A stretch of DNA of 64,000 nt, from NCBI GenBank assembly GCA_032622095.1, contig CP136066.1:227918961-227982960 (forward strand). Direction: 5' to 3'. A program made the translations under genes and the position numbers. The stretch is from Siphonodentalium dalli (taxonomy: Eukaryota > Mollusca > Scaphopoda > Gadilida > Siphonodentaliidae). Shown here one piece after another: positions 57,031 through 64,000 of this stretch. The notes under the pieces were generated by a model. The model searched no databases. It was not told where the DNA came from and saw only the letters and a list, made by a program, of their open reading frames with translations. The stretch's first letter is position 1. Each line of letters opens with the position of its first letter.

Positions 57031-57340
57031 TCCACGATAATCCAAGTAAAGATCAAAATCAGCCCCAACTCATTTCACTCTGCGAAGGGGCGTCATTTCG
57101 AATAAAAATATATCACTTGTATCTACTCGCCATCTTTGGAGCACTTGCTAAAATTTCAGACGTGACGTCACAAATTTCCCAGAAATCTCACTTCCGGATT
57201 CAACAAAATGTAAATTTGTGCGACAGAACAAACCCTATTTAATTTTAAATCCGCACTATAAGGTTAGCAATCTCGTTCCAATTTCAATTATATAACCATC
57301 ATATTTAGTCATTGTTATTTCTGGTGATAATTACGGATCA
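57031..57340 (-). promoter_or_regulatory. TADA2B promoter / 5' UTR region
   Basis: Only about 310 bp separate the TADA2B ATG from the 3' tail of an upstream LINE. The interval holds, going upstream: a YY1-like AAGATGGCG (57128-57136, minus sense), a full CRE TGACGTCA (57163-57170) and an ETS-like CCGGAAGTG (57189-57197, minus sense). This trio is typical of TATA-less housekeeping promoters. A second TGACGTCA lies in intron 1 (56922-56929). The transcription start is not known. Confidence 0.6.
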
Positions 57341-57476
57341 TTCACAAAATTATTTTGCTTTATATTTCGAATATTCGTGATATGGCTGTAGTATCTGTAA
57401 GAATGTATCTGAATCTGAATCTTGAAGTTGTACGGCACAGTATCCTTTCAGACGTATAAGTGCCGGGTAGAGGAGG

Positions 57477-57960
57477 TTAGGCTGTAGGTGTTTGAGCCTG
57501 CAGGACTGATGATGTAGAGTCCAGCGCTGTGATGTCGTCCTGGTCGAGCACATTCCACTCCCGGACGGTCCTCGGAAAGAATGAGTTGTTGTATTCCGGA
57601 CAACCGAGGTCGAACAGTTCAAACGGATTTGAGTTGTTACACTCTCTCTGAGAGACTATGTTTTGTGAAGAATAGCCCTCGAATTTCCGTGCTTTTATTT
57701 TTCGACCCACTTTTTTCTTTGGTGTTATGAAATCATGAGTTTTCATAGCCGGGACCAACCCCTCAACGATCTTACGGAATTGGTATAACCGCTGGTCCTT
57801 TCGTCTTTCTTGCATCTGTTGCATGCCGAGGTCAATTAACATGTTGGTGACTATGCCGATCTCTCTTGATCTATAATCGCCGGATATAAATCTTGCAGCT
57901 CGTCGTTGTACTTTCTCGATCTTGGTGATGTCTTTTTCTTCATAATGGTCCCAGACGACG
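57477..57960 (-). pseudogene. LINE ORF C-terminal remainder beyond the insertion
   Basis: Resumes with VWDHYEEKDITKIEKVQRRA and ARFISGDYRSREIG, the conserved C-terminus of this LINE type, and stops at TAG (57477). Removing the insertion and one duplication copy restores the reading phase with the upstream piece. Confidence 0.87.
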
Positions 57961-60042
57961 GGTACTGCGTTATGCAGTAGGTCCCTAGATTTGCGTAGGT
58001 CACTCAATTCGCGTAGGTCCCCGCAGTAATGCAATATATAGTAGGTCAACATGATTTATTGACTGATAAAATGGATTGAGACCACTAAATGATCATGTTA
58101 GATGTTACTTTGCATATATTTTTTATAATTAATTTCCAAAATCTGATGGGTTTGTTTGCTTAGTGATACTTAGAGGATGAAGCCTAACTAAAAATACGTG
58201 ATTTATTATCCGGAAAGTATATAAGAGGATTATCTTACTGGCTTCGGGATAAGATATTAATTAGAGGATTACTGAATATATTTTTGCATTGATTTAGGTC
58301 CCCGTAGTAATGAAAGGGTGCATGCTTTATAGAATAAGTAATGCCTAATATATTATCAATAAGTGAACATATTATATGATATTGCGTTGTTTTTTAAAAA
58401 TTAAATATCTAATTATATATTTTGTTTAGCTTTGCGAAAAGGATCTGTCCTCTTTGAAGATTCATTTCGGCAAAGTTTATTGTGAAAAGCATCTGTCCTC
58501 TTTGCATATTCATATCGGCAAGATTTCGGCAATGTTTGTTGTGATAGGGTTGTGACTAATTATCAACTAGTGTTAGTGCTCATAGGTGAGTAAAATTTTA
58601 TGATTCTAACACATGATACTTAAGACTTAAGTTGAGCACTGAGACTTTCAAACTCATATTCATTACGACGGCAAATGTTTACGAACATTTTATTAAATTT
58701 CAATGTTATACTTGCCATTTTATTTGTATACAAATGTAACTACCACGATCGCCTATCTTACTATATAAATAAAGCCATCTGTTTAAATTTTACATTTAAT
58801 CAACACCTGTTGATTAAATCGCCTACTGGTGACTAAACTTCGCAGAGTGGATTAAACATTCTTCATACAATTTGAACGGAAAAGTGTTTATCCATTATAG
58901 CATTGTAAAATCGTGGCATAAACACAGTGGATTAAAACTTTCTCCATATACAATTTTAACGGAAAAGTCTTTATCCATCGCATTTTGTGTTTGAATAAAA
59001 AATGTTTCTGAAGCATTAGTTGAATAATTATTATCTGGCTAATTAAGTCATCGTGTTTTGATTGGACGTATATTTTTCTAACGGTCATCTCTGCGTTCTG
59101 ATTGGTCAAATAGTAATGTCGGGTTTTATGCAGAAGAAAATAGGAAATAATTTATTTGGTTTTGTGATTATTTGCATTAATTCTAATTCTATTTAACAAA
59201 TTATAGCGTAATATTTGACTTGGGCTGTGTAAACATTTTAATAAAATGTCATATATAGCCTCAATAAAAATGAATCGAGAATACTAATTAAATATACTCA
59301 TAAATAATTCACAATAATAAATTAATTATTTAAAGTTTCCATCGGATCGGTAGTGAATCGCTAAACCATATTCTGAAGCTGGCCGTTGAGTGGAAATCGA
59401 AACCTCTAGTGGAATTAGTGAAAATAATATACAATGTAGTTAAAGGTGAGTATGACGAATTAGAACGCAGTATTTTCGGGTTTTGGACATGTTGCATGTT
59501 TTGAATTCAATAAACTATGAAAAATATCAAATTCTCCTATCTAACGCACCCATGCCCACTCACCTATACTGATGAATCGAGAAATCTGATAATCCTCTTA
59601 TTTTCTATTCCAAAAGTCACATAAATCAATGCAAAAATACAATCATTTATCCTCCAATTAATATCTGTCCACGAAGCCAGTAAGATAATCCTCTTACTTT
59701 CCGGATCAGAAATCACGTAATTTTAGTTAGGCTTCATGATCCTCTAAGTATCACTAAGCAAACAAACCCATCAGATTTCGGAAAATTTTAGTTAGGCTTC
59801 ATGATCCTCTAAGTATCACTAAGCAAACAAACCCATCAGATTTCGGAAATTAATTATAAAAAAAATTTGCAAAGTAACATCTAACATGATCATTTAGTGG
59901 TATCAATCCATTTTATCAGTCAATAAATCATGTAGACCTACTATATATTGCATTACTGCGGGGACCTACGCGAATTGAGTGACCTACGGAGACCTACGCA
60001 AATCTAGGGACCTACTGCATAACGCGTCACCGCAGACGACGG
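57952..60042. mobile_element. 2.07-kb long-inverted-repeat element inserted in the LINE
   Basis: Flanked by the 10-bp CAGACGACGG (57952-57961, 60033-60042). Inverted arms are about 340-400 bp long: GCGTTATGCAGTAGGTCCCT near both ends, then CCCCGCAGTAATGC, GAGGATTATCTTACTGGCTT, and further to about 58310 and 59620. The right arm has a 70-bp internal duplication (59716-59852). The middle is AT-rich and has no transposase. Long arms and a 9-10-bp duplication fit a Mutator-like or foldback element; assignment is inference. Confidence 0.88.
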
Positions 60043-60274
60043 CTGCATAATCCAGTTTGGATCGCACCATTGCCTCGTATGCTATCTTCTTGCTTTTCTG
60101 CGGTGCTCTTTTGAGGGATCGCCGTAGGAAGCCCAGTGTACTGTTCGCTTTCTTGACCATGCTTGTTATGTGTGATGTCCATTTCAGGTCGTTTGATATT
60201 GTGATACCGAGGTAGGGGTTTTCTGTAACTGATTTAAGGATCTGGTCGTCAAGTGTATAGATGTAGCTGCTTTT
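60043..60274 (-). pseudogene. LINE ORF continuation after the premature stop
   Basis: In the same frame as the ORF above: YIYTLDDQILKSVTENPYLG and a KWTSHI...MVKKANSTLGFLRRSL thumb region, ending SKLDYAAVV where the 2-kb element is inserted. Confidence 0.85.
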
Positions 60275-63022
60275 TTATTTAATTTGCATGGCGTAGCACT
60301 TCTTTGTGTTGAATCGCATACCCCAGGTCGTTGCCCATTTCTCCAGGGTTTTTAGGTCAGATTGTAGGGTGATATGGTCGGCAAATGATTTTATCGGTCG
60401 GTAGAGTAGGCAGTCGTCAGCGAAGAGACGAACTTGCGAGGTGACGCTGTTGGGCAGGTCGTTGATATGGCAGAGAAAAAGAAGCGGTCCAAGTACTGTT
60501 CCTTGTGGGACGCCCGAGTCTACTGAGACGTCTTCTGATGAGGATCCCTCAACTACTACTTTCATCTGGCGATGTGTGAGAAAGCTGGTGAGCCACGTGT
60601 GGATACTGCCAGTGATGCCATAGCTTGTGAGTTTGGAGAGTAGTTCTTTGTGAGGAACGGTATCAAAAGCTTTGGAGAAATCAAGTATTACTAAGTCCGT
60701 TTGTATTTTGGCATCAAAAGATTTATATAGGTCGTGTGTTGTAGTGAGTAGTTGAGTTACGCAGGAATGTCCTTTACGGAATCCATGATTTAGTTCTGTA
60801 AGGATCTCATGTTTCTCCAGGTGGTCTAGTAGGTGTCGACAAATGATGTGCTCCAAGATCTTACAGGAGACGGATGTCAAGGATACGGGTCGATAGTTTT
60901 CGGCGAGGTGTATATCTCCCTTCTTATAGACAGGCGCGACATTTGCATTTAACCAGTCTGATGGCAGCTCTCCTGATTTTACAGAGCGTTGGTAGATGTG
61001 AGTCAGTCCTGGGGAGATGGCATGCGCACAGGTCTTTAGTACGATATTTGGGATCCCGTCAGGTCCTGGCGTCTTGTTAGTCTTGACGTCCTTCAGTAGT
61101 TTCGTTACGCCATCTACATTTATGTTCAGCTCTTCAATGTCGTCTGGTGGTGATCTCAGAGGGAGATTTGTGTTGGTGTTTTCATCCTTCGTGAATACGG
61201 ATCTGAACTGATCGTTTAGGATGCGAGCCTTGTCTGCACTGTCGTTAAATAGTTTCCCATTTTTCTTCAGCGGAGGTATCCCAGAGCTTGATTGTTTTTT
61301 CCTCTTCATATAGGCCCAGAAGGGTTTTGTGCTCTTTTTAGTCATGCCGTCAATCATTATCTTGCCAAGGTGGTCCCACTCTGCTTTCTTGATCACTTTC
61401 TTACATAATTTCTGGTGTTTTTTGTATTTGTCCCAATCTTCTATACTTTCCGATGTTTTTGCTCTCCTGAAGTATTTCAGCCTCTTCCGTAGCAGTTTTT
61501 TGATGTTCTTATTCATCCATGGAGCCTGATTTTGTTTCCTCCTGGGTACTGTTGGGACGTGACGATCAATACTCTCTTTTATACCATTTTTCAGATCTTC
61601 CCACATTTTATTTACTGGTATTTCTTCTGCAGAGTTTTGTATGGTGTTACTTATTGTCTCAATATCATTGGCGATCTTATCCCATTTACGACAGCGATGG
61701 AACGCATATGTTTTCTTCGGAGTGGAAGTTTGTCTATAAGGTTTGGTTGTGCAGTCAGTAATCAGGATATCATGGTCAGAGATGCCGGGTGCATTTGCAG
61801 TCGCTTTGACGAGTGATGTGTTGTTTGTGAGGATCAGGTCTAAGATGTTATTTCCTCTTGTGGGTTTGGTTTGTAGTTGTGACAGGCCAAATTCTCCACA
61901 GAGTTCTACCAAGGCTTCTTGAACTTCCCTGTCATTTGCCCCTATGTTGATGGTATTTCTCTCCCAGTTTATGTCTGGACAGTTGAAGTCCCCTCCAATG
62001 AACGAGTTGTTGTTTCGTTTCGCTTCTAGTAGTTTGAGTGATTTCTTAAGCTCTTTGATGTCATTTAGAGATCTTTCGGGCATGTAGAATGATGCGAGGT
62101 ATAATGGTTTTTTGTCCGATGTTTCAATCTTCACCCATTCTAGTTCGCAGTCTGTCACCAGTTGAGGTTGTTCTATAGCTGTGATGTCCTGGTGTACAGC
62201 CACAAACACTCCACCGCCTATCGAGCTCCTATCATTTCTGAAGACATTGAAGTTTGATGGAAAAACCTCAGATGTTTTAATGATGTCTCCTGTATCTGGC
62301 TTTCCTGGTTGTACTCCCCTCAGCCACGATTCCTGTCCCAAGATGATATCCGGCTTAGTGTATTCTATGGCGGCGGCAAATTCGGCTTTGTTACTCACTA
62401 TACTTCTGCAATTTACTGTCATAACTCTCATGTTCAACTTTTCGGTAACGCCGTAGACATTTGAAGCTTGAGATCCACTAGACGTCAGTCGACTGCTTTT
62501 GCGCCGATCAATTCTCTGACAAGAATTTGTAGGGCTGCTTGTCAATAGAGGGTTGAACGTTGATATGTCGAAGCTGTGAGTTGTTGAGTCCAATAAACTA
62601 AGAGGGTTGTAGTAGTTTGAAGTCTCCAATTCATAACTTCTAAAGGTGAAGCTGTCAACGTTCGCACTATCACACTTGCAGCAAATCCATGTGATGTTGT
62701 TTTTCTCCTTGTAGTGAAAATCCACTGAGCACATGTCTATGCAGGTTTTATGGTGCCACACATCGCAATTTTCACAGCATATTGCTTTTTCTTCCCATGT
62801 CACTGGTGCCTGGCAAAAAGCGCATGGATATATTGATTCATCTGGCCCTGGGTTTAGTTGGATGTCACCGCCTAGTATGATCAATAGTAGGAATGCCGAT
62901 TTTCTGGTTCCTTTGTAAGTGATTGGGTGATGTCTGTTCGAAGGAGAACTTTTAATATGGAGGATAATGTTCATGTCCATGCTGGCATTGTGGTTTTGAA
63001 TCGCTTTCAGTTTTCCTTCCAT
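60275..63022 (-). CDS. LINE ORF: 2A-like peptide, PHD finger, APE endonuclease, RT
   Basis: 915 codons. After a hydrophobic segment (residues 43-50) comes the 2A-like motif GDIQLNPGP (52-60), which in other LINEs causes ribosome skipping before the final Pro. A PHD-type finger follows (C67, C70, C82/83, C86, H90/91, C94, C114/115, C117). The APE endonuclease spans about 197-425 (VNCRSI, GQESWL, GGDFNCPDINW, SDHDIL). The RT spans about 640-915 (NYRPVSLTS, NHGFRKGHSC, LDFSKAFDTVPH, SGVPQGTVLGPLLF, FADD at 867-870). It ends at TAA (60275) just after the palm. The frame continues in phase beyond this stop, so the stop is a mutation. CR1/L2/Crack/Rex1-like; exact clade needs a tree. Confidence 0.9.
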   Translation of the reverse strand: MEGKLKAIQNHNASMDMNIILHIKSSPSNRHHPITYKGTRKSAFLLLIILGGDIQLNPGPDESIYPCAFCQAPVTWEEKAICCENCDVWHHKTCIDMCSVDFHYKEKNNITWICCKCDSANVDSFTFRSYELETSNYYNPLSLLDSTTHSFDISTFNPLLTSSPTNSCQRIDRRKSSRLTSSGSQASNVYGVTEKLNMRVMTVNCRSIVSNKAEFAAAIEYTKPDIILGQESWLRGVQPGKPDTGDIIKTSEVFPSNFNVFRNDRSSIGGGVFVAVHQDITAIEQPQLVTDCELEWVKIETSDKKPLYLASFYMPERSLNDIKELKKSLKLLEAKRNNNSFIGGDFNCPDINWERNTINIGANDREVQEALVELCGEFGLSQLQTKPTRGNNILDLILTNNTSLVKATANAPGISDHDILITDCTTKPYRQTSTPKKTYAFHRCRKWDKIANDIETISNTIQNSAEEIPVNKMWEDLKNGIKESIDRHVPTVPRRKQNQAPWMNKNIKKLLRKRLKYFRRAKTSESIEDWDKYKKHQKLCKKVIKKAEWDHLGKIMIDGMTKKSTKPFWAYMKRKKQSSSGIPPLKKNGKLFNDSADKARILNDQFRSVFTKDENTNTNLPLRSPPDDIEELNINVDGVTKLLKDVKTNKTPGPDGIPNIVLKTCAHAISPGLTHIYQRSVKSGELPSDWLNANVAPVYKKGDIHLAENYRPVSLTSVSCKILEHIICRHLLDHLEKHEILTELNHGFRKGHSCVTQLLTTTHDLYKSFDAKIQTDLVILDFSKAFDTVPHKELLSKLTSYGITGSIHTWLTSFLTHRQMKVVVEGSSSEDVSVDSGVPQGTVLGPLLFLCHINDLPNSVTSQVRLFADDCLLYRPIKSFADHITLQSDLKTLEKWATTWGMRFNTKKCYAMQIK

Positions 63023-63165
63023 TTCTATTGTAGCAAGTGTGTAGGACTCTCAGATGTACTACTATTAACAGCAATAGTATTTTCGTTGCAAGTTGTGGTT
63101 TTTGACGGGTCAGCATGACATGGAATGGTCCACGCCTCCTGGGTATCTTTTTGTTGTATGTTTTT

Positions 63166-63330
63166 AGCGTGGAGTGGATGAGCCCACTCCTTCTAATATT
63201 CAGTTTTGGTTCTGTATGTTTTTTCCCAGCGTGGAGTGGATGAGCCCACTCCTTCTGGGGGTGTGCGGGTGATTTTATTGTCTTCTGCTGTGCCCAGCGT
63301 GGCGTGGATGAGCCCACACCTTCTGGGAGG
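63166..63330 (-). repeat. Tandem repeat in the LINE 5' region
   Basis: Three to four copies of a unit with AGCGTGGAGTGGATGAGCCC and ACTCCTTCT (plus strand), just upstream of the LINE ORF. Tandem 5' repeats are common in LINE promoters. Confidence 0.85.
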
Positions 63331-63339
63331 CAGGTTTTC

Positions 63340-63725
63340 TGCTTGATTGATCCCAACAGTCGGTGGCTGCTTGGATCTGGATTTTTCGTAGCCATGTTTC
63401 ACTCAGTCGTTTGTCTGGGTGTAGGCCATCCTTGAATAAGCCGTAGTTGTACCGTAGGCTATCTTTTTGTCCTCTTTTCCTCTTTGGTGTTTTGCTTATG
63501 TCGAGCGAGAATTTTGGTGAGTGGGAGCTTAGTCTCCTATTTGTTTCGACGATCCTTCGGTTTAGGTCGATGACTCTGTCTGCCAGTGTACGGTTTTCGT
63601 CGCTGTAGGCAGGTAACTGTGGTATAGATGGATACCGTTTATATCGGTAGATATTACAGTCACAACAGTGCAGGAACCAATTCTGGTTGTAGAACTTAGA
63701 ACCGGTACTAGGTCTAGAACAACAC
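63340..63725 (-). pseudogene. LINE ORF1-type fragment with SGNH-hydrolase-like end
   Basis: Open frame reading LPAYSDENRTLADRVIDLNR, then KTPKRKRGQKDSLRYNYGLF and KDGLHPDKRLSETWLRK. The DGLHP fits the Asp-x-x-His block of SGNH/GDSL esterase domains found in some LINE ORF1 proteins. The rest of the domain is missing upstream of a TGA near 63725. The family call is tentative. Confidence 0.45.
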
Positions 63726-63730
63726 TTTCA

Positions 63731-64000
63731 AGACTCGACTCTCAAGTTTACTGTTTAGTTCAATCAACTCAAGTTCAGTCATGTCTACGGTGACACAGAC
63801 AGTTGTTCATCTCAGGCTTCGTCCTCTTGTATATAGTGGTACTCAGTGTTCACACGTGCTGGAATATTTTTTATGACCATTTTTATTTATGGACAACAAG
63901 CTGGGCGTAGCCGAGCTACTCATGATGTGTTGCATAGCTGGTCGTCCTTGTACTAACTTCAATTTTCAACATGGTCGCTGCCATCTTAAATTTTAGGCGC
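63731..64000. other. Unassigned; possible hAT-like end
   Basis: CAGTGTTCACACGTGCTGG at 63847 resembles the hAT-like end at 11161. The partner end would lie beyond the window. Confidence 0.25.

Larger units (their letters stand above)
57350..63730 (-). mobile_element. Near-complete LINE with 2A, PHD, endonuclease and RT
   Basis: From an SGNH-like fragment (about 63725-63340) and tandem 5' repeats (63330-63166) through the long ORF (63022-60275) and its C-terminal remains (60274-60043, 57960-57477) to a tail with GATTCAGATTCAGATACATT ending near 57350. It is interrupted by a 2.07-kb element. Same strand as TADA2B, with its 3' end about 320 bp upstream of the TADA2B ATG. Confidence 0.85.

Noticed and set aside
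9463-57030. Assignment to TADA2A
   Set aside because: The GPLSP and LGYMPLRDDFE segments and the ZZ/linker layout fit TADA2B; TADA2A has a different linker (AGYMPARADF type).
1-64000. tRNA and rRNA genes
   Set aside because: I found no cloverleaf with A and B boxes and no rRNA-like segment by eye; a tRNAscan run would be decisive.

Overview
The window is nuclear DNA of an animal, AT-rich, with GT-AG introns and no bacterial features. The retrotransposon types (a CR1/L2-like LINE with a 2A peptide and a PHD finger), the very many short palindromic DNA transposons, and the tandem repeats ending in a GGAC-rich tract before a small hairpin suggest a lophotrochozoan, probably a mollusc. The species is an inference; no exact name can be given.

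One host gene fills most of the window. Seventeen exons on the minus strand, from the ATG at 57030 to the TGA at 9463, join with consistent phases and GT-AG junctions into a 1,320-nt reading frame (439 aa). The product is transcriptional adapter 2-beta (TADA2B), the ADA2 subunit of the SAGA-type histone acetyltransferase module: a ZZ zinc finger, a SANT domain, the conserved ADA2 middle region and a C-terminal SWIRM domain. Exons are 32 to 160 nt long, so about 1.3 kb of coding sequence is spread over 47.6 kb. A compact promoter with YY1-, CRE- and ETS-like sites lies between 57031 and 57340.

The introns hold transposon debris. There are (1) TTAA-flanked MITEs with CCCTTT termini, probably piggyBac-derived, several sharing a roughly 69-bp hairpin cassette; (2) hAT-like elements with 8-bp target duplications, some nested; (3) pogo/mariner-like palindromic MITEs starting TACAGTAATG; (4) double-hairpin elements starting CAAGCCTT, also with 8-bp duplications; (5) many minisatellites. 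Several tandem duplications lie on or within about 60 bp of exons (3, 5, 6, 11, 12, 17), and some copy splice sites.

Right of about 52.1 kb is a cluster of LINEs. A 5'-truncated LINE (52505-54215) is followed by a second one (54270-56230) split by a 1-kb DNA element; both lie in intron 2. Upstream of the gene, on the minus strand, is a third LINE (57350 to about 63730). It encodes 2A, PHD, endonuclease and reverse transcriptase, carries a premature stop, and is split by a 2.07-kb long-inverted-repeat element with a 10-bp duplication.

Intronic stretches not listed (for example 4245-4820, 21412-21985, 44759-46476) show no recognisable gene or complete element.
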